Shown: in pieces, positions 34,303 through 45,068 of the stretch
Numbering within the stretch: position 1 is the stretch's first letter
Layout: the number at the start of each line of letters is the position of its first letter
NCBI GenBank assembly: GCA_028564705.1
Contig: JAPXFQ010002755.1
Span: 868,001-932,000 of the forward strand
Origin: Apricaphanius iberus
Lineage: Eukaryota; Chordata; Actinopteri; Cyprinodontiformes; Aphaniidae
DNA length: 64,000 bases
Direction: 5' to 3'
The notes under the pieces: generated by a model
The model's database searches: none
What the model was told of the DNA's origin: nothing
The model's input: the letters and a program-made list of their open reading frames with translations, nothing else
Translations under genes and position numbers: made by a program

Positions 34303-34369
<67 letters not shown>
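34303..34369. repeat. (TA)n microsatellite
   Basis: Pure TA repeat of about 66 bp. Confidence 0.95.
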
Positions 34370-34371
<2 letters not shown>

Positions 34372-36202
34372 TAAACAACGACTCAAAAATCATATATTTA
34401 AATAAGAAATATGACTTCATTTCCAGTTTGAAGTCATATTCCCTATTTGAATAAAAGACTTTTAAGTTATTGTGTTGCAAAGTAGTTAGTGCAGGTTCTT
34501 GGTGTAAAGAGACCCAGGTCTTGTCCCTGGTCCTAGCCCATCCCCTGTTGCATGTTTTTGTGCTTCCATGTACAATCCCACGTCAAATATTGTGGCCGTG
34601 GCCATGTTAGACTGACTTAACAATTTTTCCTTAGACCAACTTAATTCAATTACGTAGAAGTTGTTGACAAAATAAATTCAATTAAAGTCAACATTTATTT
34701 TTTTGAGTGTAGATGAGTGCTGTCTGGCATACAAATTCCATGTATACAGAAGTAACTCTCTCTGCTCATGTAAATTATTATCTCGAATGTTTCGGAAACC
34801 CGAATAGTGACCTTAACCCTGCATGAAAAGGTAGTCACTTTCTCTTAAAAACTGCACTGTTATTGTAATTTTGTTCTTTATGTACATATTATTAATTCTA
34901 AAATGTTGTTTTTATACTTTTCTACTTATGTGAATCCAATGATTATATTTCTTCTCACTTTGCTGATGTTACAGCTGATCTTTTCCTTTGTCGGACACCA
35001 ACAGATCATTGTTCTATGAAATCTAAATAAAATATAAAAAAGATTGAGATTTTAACATGATAAAGTATGAAAATGTTACTTTTTTCTGTTGCCCTCTGCA
35101 AGTCACTGTGCTTTTAATTGGTTTAGTTTAATTCCAGCATGTTTGTCATAAAGTTTGAAGAAGGGGAAAAAAGAAGGATGCGATAAACATGACGTTTACA
35201 TGCCTGATAAATATCACCTATCTCGTTTGTTTAGATGGTTCTTCAAAATACCTATTAAAATCCATGTACAGCTTGATAAATGAGGCCTCTTGACACATTT
35301 ATAGCTGGAATAAAAGACAGCTGTCTTGCACAAAAACACGTCATCATAAGCAGTGTTCATTAAACCGTCATCAGTAGGTCATGACTGCTGACTGTGTTAT
35401 GGATACATCGTAGAAATTAGACCCACATTCCCAATGTGTGCTATCGCTGTACTACAGTCAGAGCCACCTCTGTCCATCTTTATCAGGCAGACCCTAAACA
35501 GTTATTAATCGATGTGCTCTGAGGCCAATGTCATTACATGATATTGGTAACCAAGGACACTGAGTACACTAGAAAATGAAGCCAGAGCAGAGGATGACTG
35601 GACAGACTGATCAGTGTAGGAAGAAACTTGGAAGATTTTACACATACATTATCAAACTCGATTATGTAAAACATTTAATGTGTAGGATGTAATGGCAGCT
35701 AGCGGAATAAACTGGATTACCGACTAAAACTCCTCTACCTCATCGACGTATTTAATGTGCAAATGAGAAGCTATGGTGGCTGTGAAGAGCCTCAAACACC
35801 CACTCTACTTCCACTGTTTGCTTTATTGTTTTAGTCACATCTTTACAATTACATTGACACCAGTGAGTTAAAGCCATGGTTTTATAGCTGAAGCTCGACC
35901 GAGGGAATTAATGTAACCCTAATATAAACACAAAGCTGTATATATGTTCTCATAATTTCAACGGTATGCATCCGCTGAGGAAGAAGCCGTGATCAAATAT
36001 TTTATTGCAAATTATTTAGACTAAGCAGACCGTTATATATAGAGACTGAGCTGTAATTGTGATGCAAAAAAAAGATCTCTGTTACATCTGTTTGGATAAT
36101 GGTCTTGCTTTATATTCAGTGCACCACCAGCCGACGTGAATATATTTCATTGTCTGGTGTATAGGTATATGCTCGTTTTACGCTCTGTGTGTGGTTGCCT
36201 TT
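34370..36202. other. no gene recognised
   Basis: AT-rich intronic or intergenic DNA. A TTGATAAATGAGGCC motif at about 35275 resembles a fish MITE end, with no partner found. Confidence 0.4.
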
Positions 36203-36688
36203 GGGGTTATAACGATACCAGCTTCAGATGAAACTGAAAAGAAATATTGGCTCTGAAAATAAAATTTCAAAAGTTATGTTTCATTCCACCTGTGGCCCAA
36301 TTTACACTAAATGAAAGGATGTAAACGGTGATTGACTTAAAAGTTATATCAAAATGAACATTACAAAAGCTATAGCAGTGTATTTTATTGTAATATGTGG
36401 ACATTTTTAGAGTTAAAATATACATATAAAAGAACTAAAAAAAAATGTGAAAGTGTAAACATTTGACTGTAAGTGAGTTAATTGTTTTAATGCATATATT
36501 TTGAGTTCCATTTCCACTTTTTTTCACTTTCAATTTTTTTTTCACTTTAATGCAGAAATTTTCACTACATTTATTTCAGATTCAAAATTAAGATTTTCAG
36601 TTACAATTATATTTTTCAATATCAAATGTTATTTTCAGAGCCAATATTTCTTTTCAGTTTCATCTCAAGCTGGTTTCATTATAACCCC
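36203..36688. mobile_element. MITE with long terminal inverted repeats
   Basis: The left end GGGGTTATAACGATACCAGC and the right end (inverse) ...TTATAACCCC bound 486 bp. Inverted similarity continues for about 60 bp on each side (CAGATGAAACTGAAAAGAAA against TTTCTTTTCAGTTTCATCTC, then ATATTGGCTCTGAAAATAA). The centre is extremely AT-rich. The right half is repeated at 63745-63985. The TSD is unclear. Confidence 0.72.
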
Positions 36689-37114
36689 ATAGTTGTCTGT
36701 GTATTCCTCTGTGTACTTGTGCATGCTACATATAGTGGACCAAAGAAACGTATTTATCCAACAAAGGGAGGTATAGAGGATAGCCGACTCCTTACACATT
36801 CGTGGCCTCTTTAACCAACACTCAGAAAATATTTGTACCCTTTCTAAAAAAATTATAATAATTTTTCTCCCTCAACAATATATAGAGTAGAGCTTATTTT
36901 TCCTTTAGTGTAGAATTGCTATCAAATCTAAACCTTGACCATTCTAACACATGAATATGCTCTGCCCGAATCTCTTTTAGGATTGTAATTAGCTTGATCT
37001 ATCTTCACACAAAATTTAATCAGCTTCCCTGTCCTTCCTTGAGAAAAAAATCCCCTCACAGTATGATGCTTCTGATATCAGATCTCACAGTGGAGATGGT
37101 GTGGTCACGGTGAT

Positions 37115-38116
37115 TAGGGATGTGTATTTGCAAGAATCTGGCGATACAATATATGTCATGATACAAAGGGGACGACACAATATATTGTGATATATCATGA
37201 TTAGAAATTACGTTACGACCTTGCACATGGATATTCAAAAGAGGATCGCGATCACCTCCTCATTCTCCGTACTGTGCGTCTCACTCTGGACTCCGTAGAA
37301 ACAGTTAGCAGGCTACCGTCTATTTACTCAGCTCAGATTTCCTCATCACAAAGAAAAACACATTACATTTTCCCTAACAAGTAACTCTCACCACTTCTCA
37401 TACAACTCACAGCAACACCTAGGAACATTTTAACTTCCTGTATCACAACCCCCGTGATCAGAGCTCACGTAAACCCACACATTAGCTGACGCTAGCAAAT
37501 AGCTATTAGCTAAGCTGAAGCTCGACCACGGTTTATCATTTGTTATTTAAACAATACATAAATGAAATAAATTATAATAAAAAAACTGACTATTAATCCC
37601 TAATGTGATACATTACACAAGAATAATAAAGAAAATTATATCAATTTTGTCTTTTAAAATAAGATTTGCTGTACAAAATGAATTGAATTAAGCTAATGAT
37701 CGTAGACTAGTCTAAAAATGACATAGCTCTCTGTACTGTAAATAAATAAAATAAAAATCAAGAACCGAATTGAATTGTGACCCTAAAATCTAATATCAAA
37801 TCAAACGGAGGATTTGGAGAATCATGATACTATGAGTAAGACTATATATTGTTATTTTTACAGCTGAATTTAACTGTAGAAAACTGTCACAACATTCTAA
37901 ACACTCCAACCTGTATAATTATTATATCTAGTTGATTTACTGGAACAGAGAAGGTGAAAACAACCATCAACTACCAGTCATACTTTTAATTTTATGACAT
38001 TTTTAATGGTTCAATCAAAATTCTTAAAAAAATTAACATTCATATTTTGCTTATCAGTATCAATAAAATATTGTGATAGAAATATATTGGCATATCGTTA
38101 TTTTCTTACATCTCTA
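37115..38116. mobile_element. hAT-type MITE nested in a Tc1 relic
   Basis: The ends TAGGGATGTGTATT and (complement) TAGAGATGTAAGAA are flanked by ACGGTGAT (37107-37114) and ACGATGAT (38117-38124), an 8-bp duplication with one mismatch. Both ends carry ATATATTG/ATATCATGA-type subterminal repeats. No transposase frame remains. Removal of element plus one TSD restores the Tc1 reading order. Confidence 0.82.
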
Positions 38117-38202
38117 ACGATGATATGCAATGTCGGTTTTTCTTCCACACTTGGTATTTTGCATGTAGGCCAGAAAGTTGATTTGGTTATCATGGCGAAC
38201 CA

Positions 38203-38421
38203 CTAACAGGACTTAAATATTCTTTCAATGACTGAATTCTTTCTCCCCTCTCTTCCACAGAGGCTAGGTTTATAGAGTACACAGCAAACAGTTGGCCTGT
38301 CAACAAATTCTCCCACTTGAGCTGTGGATCTCTGGAGCTCACCGAGGGCCTCTTGGCTGCTTCTCTGATTAAGAAGCTTGACATACCTCTCTGCGTTTAG
38401 ACCTGGCAGACAAGCTCCCAC
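38203..38421 (-). pseudogene. Tc1 transposase fragment
   Basis: The frame reads YVKLLNQRSSQEALGELQRS, STAQVGEFVDRP and LYKPSLCGREGRKN. This is the DNA-binding/linker part of the old fish Tc1 family (typical landmark ELQRSTAQVGESV-R). It is shortened and lacks the catalytic domain, part of which lies on the other side of the nested hAT element. Confidence 0.8.
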
Positions 38422-39048
38422 TCATGCTATTTTTTGCCCTGCTGAAAAAAGTATTGCATTCAGACAGTTTTTACTAGACTCACAGGAGTGCGATAATGTG
38501 CTGGTTTATACAATGTTTTCTCAGAAGAGTGGAGAAAGAAAAAAAACAAACAGAAAAGAGTGGGAAAATTGAATTGTCATCAGAATATCGTTGCAGTGTT
38601 TGCGTTTCTTGTTGTACCTGATAGATAAATTATCCACACTGTGAAAATGACAGAATTCTCATCCCAACATTTTTGAATCAACCATTGTGGATGTTTTTCT
38701 ACCTCTGACAACTGCTACATTTAAGATTCCACCATATTATAGTTCCTGCCAAAAATGAGATAAATAATTAAACATTATAAAATAAATATTCTCACGAATA
38801 AATAATAGACAAAAAAACCTTGATGCTTATAAAGTTCTAAGCTAATTCTAAGCATTAGTGTGAAATATTTTCCTTTTCAAATTTATTTATTAATACAAAA
38901 CATGATTTAAATGTACATTTTCCCTAATAAAGCAGATCATATTTTAAGTATTCTTATTTATTTTAATCAGTTTTTATTCCAAAATACAGTTTTCCTAAAG
39001 TCAGCTTTTTTTCCATAATGGTGTTTTCCGCAGTGGCTTGTTTATATA

Positions 39049-39293
39049 CAGTGGGGCAAAAAAGTATTTAGTCAGCCACCGATTGTGCAAGTTCTCCCAC
39101 TTAAAATGATGACAGAGGTCAGTAATTTTCATCATATGTACACTTCAACTGTGAGAGACAGAATGTGAAAAAAAATCCAGGAATTCACATTGTAGGATTT
39201 TTAAAGAATTTATTTGTAAATTATGGTGGAAAATAAGTATTTGGTCACTTCAAACAAGGAAGATCTCTGGCTCTCACAGACCCGTAACTTATT
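39049..39293. mobile_element. solo terminal region of another Tc1-like family
   Basis: TA|CAGTGGGGCAAAAAAGTATT, TAGTCAGCCACCGATTGTGC and GGAAAATAAGTATTTGGTCA are the well-known 5' terminal region of a widespread fish Tc1-type element. Only about 245 bp is present. No transposase follows. Confidence 0.8.
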
Positions 39294-39314
39294 ATATATA
39301 TATACACACATATA

Positions 39315-40914
39315 CAGACGTGGACAAAATTGTTGGTACCCTTCATTAAATCAGAGAAAACTCATAATGGTCACAGAAATAACTTAAATCTGACAAAAGT
39401 AATAATAAATAAAAGTTTTATAAATGTTGACCAATGAAAGTCAGACATTGCTTTTCAGCCATGCTTTAACGGAATTATTTAAAAAATAAATGCATGAAAC
39501 AGGCCTGGACAAAAATGATGGAACCCACAACTTAATATTTGGTTGCACAACCTTTTGAGGCAATCACTGCAATCAAATGATTCATGTAACTGTCAATGAG
39601 ACTTCTGCACCTATCAGCAGGTATTTTGGCCCACTCCTCATGAGCAAACTGTTCTAGTTGTTTCCGGTTTGAAGGGCGCCTTTTCCAGACAGCATGTTTC
39701 AGCTCCTTCCAAAGATGCTCAATAGGATTGAGATCAGGGCTCATAGAAGGCCAGTGTTTTCCTCTTAGCCCTTCTTGGGTGTTTTTAGCTGTGTGTTTTG
39801 GGTCATTTTCCTGTTGTAAGACCCGTGACCTGCGACTGAGACCATGCTTTCTGACACTGGCCAGCACATTTCTCTCTAGAATCCCCTGATAGTCTTGAGA
39901 TTTCATTGTACCCTGCACAGATTCAAGACACCCTGTGTCAGATGCAGCAAATCAGCCCCAGAACATAACCGAGCCTCCCCCATGTTTCACAGTAGGGACC
40001 GTGTTCTTTTCTAGATATGCTTCATTTTTCCGTCTGTGAACATAGAGCTGATGTGCCTTGGCAAAAAGTAAAATTTTTGTCTCATCTGTCCACAGGACAT
40101 TCTCCCAGAAGCTTTGTGGCTCGTCAGCATGTAGTTTGGCATACTCCAGTCTGTTTTTTTTTAATGATTTGTCCTCTCCTTGTTCGTCTCCCATTAGCCT
40201 CTTTGGCTCAAACAGCGAAGGATGTTCCGATCTGACACTGATGTTCCTTGAGCATAAAGTTCAGCTTGGATCTATTTTGAAGTCTTTCTAGGCTCTTTTG
40301 TTACCATTTGGATTATCCGTCTCTTTGATCTGTCATCAATTTTCCTCCTGCAGCCACGTCCAGGGAGGTTGGCTACAGTCCCATGGATCGTACATTACTG
40401 AATGACATGTGCAGCTGTAGTCACAGAAACATCTAGCTGCTTGGAGATGGTCTTATAGCCTTTACAGTTAACATGCTTGTCTATGATTTTCTTTCTCATC
40501 TCCTGAGACAACTCTTTCCTTTGCTTCCTCTGGTTTATATTGAGTGTGGTACACACCACGTCACCAAACAACACAGTGACTACCTGGAGTCCTATATATA
40601 GGCCCACTGAGTGATTACAGGATTGTAGACACCTAGGATGCTGATTAGTGGACATACCTTGGATTAACATGTCCCTTTGGTCACATTATTTTCATTCTTT
40701 TCTAGGGGTACCATCATTTTTGTCCAGGCCTGTTTCATGCATTTATTTTTTAAATAATTCTGTTGAAGCATGGATGAAAAGCAATGTCTGACTTTCATTG
40801 GTCAACATTTATATAATTTTTATTTATTATTACTTTTGTCAGATTAAAGTTATTTCTGTGACCATTATGAGTTTTTCTTTGATTTAATGAAGGGTACCAA
40901 CAATTTTGTCCACG

Positions 40915-40918
<4 letters not shown>
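39315..40918 (-). mobile_element. Tc1-like transposon, copy 2, full length
   Basis: 1604 bp between TA dinucleotides (39313-39314 and 40919-40920), with the same CAGACGTGGACAAAATTG ends and ~200-bp IR/DR inverted repeats as the copy at 1084-2369. It lacks the two internal deletions of that copy. It is followed directly by a (TA)n tract, a likely target. Confidence 0.93.
39532..40670 (-). pseudogene. Tc1 transposase, full length but broken
   Basis: Three open segments in order: N-terminal helix-turn-helix region (40670-40395, with SQEMRKKIIDKH and ISKQLDVS) ending in TAA after HVIQ; a middle segment (40194-39952) with RLEYAKLHADEPQSFWENV, LWTDETKI (first catalytic Asp) and VKHGGGSVMFWG; and a C-terminal segment (39918-39532) with QENDPKHTAKN (second Asp), SPDLNPIEHLW (Glu) and a GCATKY end. 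All three DDE residues are therefore present, but at least two nonsense codons and a frameshift separate the parts. The same nonsense codons and frameshift are in copy 1. Confidence 0.9.

Positions 40919-40984
<66 letters not shown>
40919..40984. repeat. (TA)n microsatellite
   Basis: Pure TA repeat abutting the Tc1 copy 2 end. Confidence 0.95.
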
Positions 40985-40992
<8 letters not shown>

Positions 40993-42054
40993 GCATGAAC
41001 TTTGCTCAGCTCTGGTTACTCTAGCAGATCAAATGGAGGGGGATAATTTATCAGAAAATGCCAACTTCAGTTGTAGTCTTGTTTTTGCCGGCCTGTTTTA
41101 ATTTTGGTTTTAGTCTAGTCTTTGTGTCAAGCTGTCATTTTAGTTTTTATTAGTTTTAGTCATTTTCATACTCTTTGTAGTCTAGTCAAGTTTTAGTCAA
41201 ATTTTCGTTTAGCTTTAGTTGCCGAAAAGGGATGATATTTAGTCTGTCTACTTTTAGTTCATGCAAAATCGTATTTGAGTCTCTGTCTAGCAATGCACTT
41301 CTATTTAACCCAGTCAGTATAGTATAGTAACTTGTAGTATAGACATAACTCAAATTTTATTTTATTCAAATCTATTTCAAACAAGGTTCTTATTATATTA
41401 TTGTTACCTTAGTCTCGACTTACCTCAATTTCAAATGGAATGTCTCTGAATTTTTCTTCTACTTTGTTGTGTTCTTTCCTGCGATTTTGTGACCGCACTT
41501 CTCCCCATCTTTCACCACAAGACATTCGGTTTTATTTTCCACTTTGATGTATTTAAAGTTTTTCCAAATGTCTTCTTCTTCTACCTAAGACGCCCAGCTG
41601 ACAGGTGTTATGCAGAGAATGGCATGCAGTCAAATTTAAAGTTGTTGAAATACACATCCCCTCTTTTAAAGCCAAAAATATTCCTACAGAGCTGGGATTC
41701 ACACCAGTAGCTCAGAGGACATAAGGAATCATGTGCAAAATAACGAATCATTAATAACGTTATTATCCTCGTTAAAAACTGTACCATCTTTTTTAGTGTT
41801 AAAAGAGTGGTACACACAAACATACCACAAGGTAGGATTTTTTTGTACTCTATTGATAAATAAAATACTGCATCAACATAATGAACTTCATAATAACAAA
41901 ACTTCCAGACCCACCCCAAACAAGAGTCTTTATTAAGCCTATTATTCAACAGTTTTTTGATAAACCAATAACAAAATTTTGCATTCTGCCATTATAAGCG
42001 GATAGAACGTTTTCTTACTCATACTGTGACCTGTTGCGCCCATATAAGCCATTA

Positions 42055-42140
42055 ATTGAATTGAATTGAATAATCCTTTATTGTCCCAAAAAGGGGAATT
42101 CAGTTTACAGTACAACCTGTCCATCCAGGTCACTGAAGGG
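42055..42140 (-). repeat. retroposon 3'-tail fragment
   Basis: (TTGAA)n-like start, then AATCCTTTATTGTCCCAAAA and GGGGAATTC, a tail frequently seen on fish LINE/SINE insertions. Confidence 0.45.
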
Positions 42141-42919
42141 CTTGCAGCCAGTATTATTATCGTTAACGAAAACAAACGAAAAAACGAAAACTAGAAGTAA
42201 AAAAACATATTGGTTAACTGAAATAAAAATAAAAACGAGAATTTGAAACAAAATGAAAACAAACTGAAACTGTAATGAGTGTTCACAAAACTAACTAAAA
42301 CAAACGGAATTTATTGAGAAAATGTGCTTAGTTTTCGTTTCATAATGTGTCTCATAATATCTATAAGAATTATTTCTATATCGCTCCCTGCCTTCTGGGC
42401 GTTGTCACCAGAAACAGATTCAATCATCTGTGTTGTGCCTTTTTAGTTGTACAAATTGCCTTAATAAAAACAAGACCATGAGAAAGTTGGATACAATCTC
42501 ATCAACTTGCTCTCTTTCAAGGAAATAAAAGAAGTCTTTTGATTGCAAGCTATCAGAAGAAGCGATTGAAACGATGATTAAACAGTCTGCAGCAAAAACT
42601 TCATAACAGTTGGGCTAAGCTTTTTCAAAAACTAAACTAAATTACCTAACAAATGGTAAAAACTAACTAAAACGTTATGTTATGCACATAACTACTGTTC
42701 CCTGAAGGAGAGGAACAGGTACAACACAGAGTATGGGATATCACGCCCCTGCATGACCTAACTGAAGACACCTTAAATCACGCCTTTAGGCAAAATGTGT
42801 GATGTCAGGTGGCAGACCCCGCCTTCATTCAAATACACCGGCCATCACCGTCATTACTCCGTTCGATGGCCGCTCTTTACCGAGCCAGGATAAGCAGCGG
42901 GGCAGAAAGTGTTGTACCT

Positions 42920-42994
42920 TGTTCCTCTCCTTCAGGGAACAGTAGTTATATGCATAACATAACGTTCCCTTTCAGACGATTCACTAATTACAAC
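42920..42994. repeat. internal complementary region (ICR) of the DIRS-type element
   Basis: Bases 42920-42963 are the complement of the element's left tip (GTTATGTTATGCACATAACT onward) and 42964-42994 the complement of its right tip (GGAAGGGAAC end). The junction falls at 42963/42964. This head-to-tail copy of both ends is the circle-junction template expected in DIRS elements. Confidence 0.88.
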
Positions 42995-43775
42995 ACATAG
43001 AATATGGGACTTGTATACATTGAACTCTTCAATCCATCCGAAAGAACAGAGTGAGCAATAGAAGGGGTTGTCACATCAAGATAATAAAACCGAACAAAAG
43101 TGTGTGGTGAAGACCAACCGGCTGCAGCACAGATGTCACTCACAGCAACCCCTTTAAATAGAGCCCAGGAAGCAGCCACGCCCCTTGTGGAATGTGCTCT
43201 CACACCCTGAGGTAAAGGGAGACCCTACTGTTGTAAGCAAGAGAAATGGCCTCCACAACCCCATGAGAGAGCCTCTGTCTGGACAGAGCCTTGCCTCTAG
43301 CTGGATTGGCAAAACAAACAAACAACAACCACACATCCTGAGTACGGTCAATGTACAGACGCAGTGCACGTACCGGGCACAGAAAATGCATCTTCCTTTG
43401 TTCCTCAGAAGGAAATGGAGGGGGACAAAAGCTAGCGAGCTCAATAGTCATAGAGCTGAAATCCGATGGGATCACCTTAGTGAGATATGCAGCATTTGGC
43501 CGCAAAGTGACCTTTTAACCATAAGCTGAAAACTGAACACAAGAGGGGTGTACTGAAAGTGCATGCAGATCTCCAACCCGCTTCGTAGTTGCCAAAGCAA
43601 GAAGCAGAGCCGTTTTATATGACAGAGTTTTCATATCCACTGACTCAAGGGGCTCAAATGGAGTACTATCCCCTTTTCTCTGAGAGGAGCTAATGCCGCC
43701 TCCACGCATTTTGTAAATGTCCGAGGAGCGGGTAGTGGGGCTACTCACACCATGGTTGAATGAAGGGGCCAAATA
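42988..43775 (-). pseudogene. DIRS-type tyrosine recombinase, C-terminal, broken
   Basis: Three segments read MKTLSYKTALLLALATTKRV (Arg of the catalytic set), LCPVRALRLYIDRTQDVW ... LSHGVVEAISLAYN, then RAHSTRGVAASWALFKGVAV, AAGWSSPHTFVRFYYLDV. The H-x-x-R motif (HSTR) and the nucleophilic Tyr region (FYYLDV) of phage-integrase-type recombinases are present. A TAA follows SAYG at about 43517 and a frameshift lies near 43215, so the copy is inactive. The N-terminal recombinase half is lost together with the RT/RNase H region. Confidence 0.85.
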
Positions 43776-43814
43776 AGCTGCTAGGGACGCTCCATAGGTG
43801 GGACATTAATCAGC

Positions 43815-44642
43815 TCAGCTTTGTCGGCAACCTGCAGGTCCACGTACTGTCCATAACCTGGCACTGTAATGCCTAATCCAGCAGGATGTCAGCTCCGATA
43901 CAAAGTCTGGCAGGCGGTTTTTGACCATAGCTAGCTCCGTCGGGAGATAAAAACCGGTGAACCGCGCCATCTGAGTGGGAGCAGGTGTGGGCCACTCGAC
44001 CTCCAATTTGTCAGCTGCCCACCGAAAGAGGAGGAGGAATGAGGTGTCATCCTGAACTGCCGGAGGGGCAGTGGGTGTAGCAGCCGGACACTGGTCAGCT
44101 GAAAAGTCGTCATCATCTTCTTCAGACAGACCATGACCTTCCAGGCTGATTTCCAGCACATCATTGTCAGCATGACACTCCAGATGAAACTGAGGTGAAG
44201 CTGTACAGTGCTCGGTCCCAGCTAACTCCTCCATGTATTCCATTCCGTCTGCCCAGCTGGGAGCGGGGACTTTGACAGAAAAGCCATCGTCGTCGGACTT
44301 GGATGAAACCGGGTTCCCCGACTTGGAGAGCAAGGGCTGTTGCCGTGAGACAGTAGCCTCCCCCAGCACCTTCTGCACAAACTTGACCCGCCACACAAGC
44401 GTTGAGCGCCGAATCTGGCAGCAAAACGCACATGCGTCTGGCTCAGTCAACGCTCTTCTGGCGTGGACAATTCCCAGACAGACGGGGCATGCTTCATGCT
44501 GGTCTTTATCATGAAGCGAGAAGCCGCACCCTTGAGGACAGGGACGAACAGAAGACTTCTGCTTCTGTATTTTCTGCTTTGTGCTCATCATGAAACACGA
44601 AGCCAAAAAAAAAAATAATGAAAATAGGGGAAAAGAATCCAA
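43815..44642 (-). CDS. DIRS-type gag-like protein
   Basis: An intact frame of 275 codons. The likely start is one of the two adjacent Met codons at about 44591/44588 (MMSTKQKIQKQ), because the upstream residues are a hydrophobic readthrough. The N-terminus has a Cys/His cluster CPQGCGFSLHDKDQHEACPV followed by CLGIVHARRAL and CAFC, the usual DIRS gag motif (C-x2-4-C...H-x2-C-x2-CLG-x2-HA). The middle is acidic (EEDDDDFSAD). The C-terminal part RWAADKLEVEWP matches the conserved second block. The last ~20 residues probably run past the deletion junction. No stops interrupt it, unlike the recombinase. Confidence 0.78.
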   Translation of the reverse strand: MDSFPLFSLFFFLASCFMMSTKQKIQKQKSSVRPCPQGCGFSLHDKDQHEACPVCLGIVHARRALTEPDACAFCCQIRRSTLVWRVKFVQKVLGEATVSRQQPLLSKSGNPVSSKSDDDGFSVKVPAPSWADGMEYMEELAGTEHCTASPQFHLECHADNDVLEISLEGHGLSEEDDDDFSADQCPAATPTAPPAVQDDTSFLLLFRWAADKLEVEWPTPAPTQMARFTGFYLPTELAMVKNRLPDFVSELTSCWIRHYSARLWTVRGPAGCRQS

Positions 44643-45068
44643 GAAAACAGAACTAGCGCTCAGCGGGCCAACACGCTTACCAGCAGGCAGCAGTGGCTGA
44701 CTCCAACAAGAGCAGTTTAGCTAGTCTCTTTTTTCCTGAAAAAACAGTAATGCTAGCTGGTAGCAACGTTTTGGAAATCAGTGTTTTTAGCGAGGTGAAG
44801 AGCGTAAGAACTGAGTAATGACGGTGGTGGTCGGTGTATTTGAATGCAGGCGGGGCCTGCCACCTGACATCACACGTCATTTTGCCTAAAGGCGTGATTT
44901 AAGGTGTCTTCAGTTAGGCCACGAGGGGGTGTGATATGCCATACTCTTTGTGTTGTACCGAATGAATCGACTGGAAGGGAACTAAATAGAATTTGAAATC
45001 TTAAGTCAAAACTAAATAAAAACTAAAACCAATGAAAATTTTTCAACTATTATAACCCTGCTTGCAGC

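Larger units (their letters stand above)
36850..38425 (-). mobile_element. Tc1-like relic interrupted by a hAT element
   Basis: Segment 36850-37114 and segment 38125-38425 are consecutive parts of one minus-strand Tc1 copy. Before the insertion the plus strand reads CTCACAGTATGATGCTTC... TCACAGTGGAGATGGTGTG, and after it GTCGGTTTTTCTTCCACAC and TTGCATGTAGGCCAGAAAG, the usual antisense order of that transposase (KHGGGS... VWR... F-G-L-N-A). The hAT element at 37115-38116 lies exactly between. Confidence 0.75.
42674..44979 (-). mobile_element. DIRS-type tyrosine-recombinase retroelement, internally deleted
   Basis: Inverted terminal repeats: about 42730-42865 pairs with 44805-44950 (shared landmarks CTAACTGAAGACACCTTAAA, TCACGCCTTTAGGCAAAATG). 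An AAC triplet is found at both junctions (42671-42673 and 44980-44982), with no longer duplication. An internal complementary region at 42920-42994 joins the complement of the left tip to the complement of the right tip. Such a region next to the 3' ITR is diagnostic of DIRS elements, which replicate through a circular DNA. Coding order on the minus strand is gag then tyrosine recombinase. Reverse transcriptase, RNase H and the methyltransferase-like region are absent. Confidence 0.88.
42149..45060. mobile_element. hAT-type element containing a DIRS-type insertion
   Basis: The ends CAGTATTATTATCG and (complement) CAGGGTTATAATAG are flanked by a perfect 8-bp duplication CTTGCAGC (42141-42148 and 45061-45068). 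The element's own sequence is only about 600 bp (42149-42673 and 44983-45060) and consists largely of AACTAAAA/ACGAAAAC words. The rest is the nested DIRS-type element. Confidence 0.82.

Noticed and set aside
38190..38572. Exon-like frame EARFIEYTANSWPVNK on the plus strand after CTCTTCCACAG
   Set aside because: The opposite strand reads as the known Tc1 transposase segment ELQRSTAQVGE, so the plus frame is its shadow.
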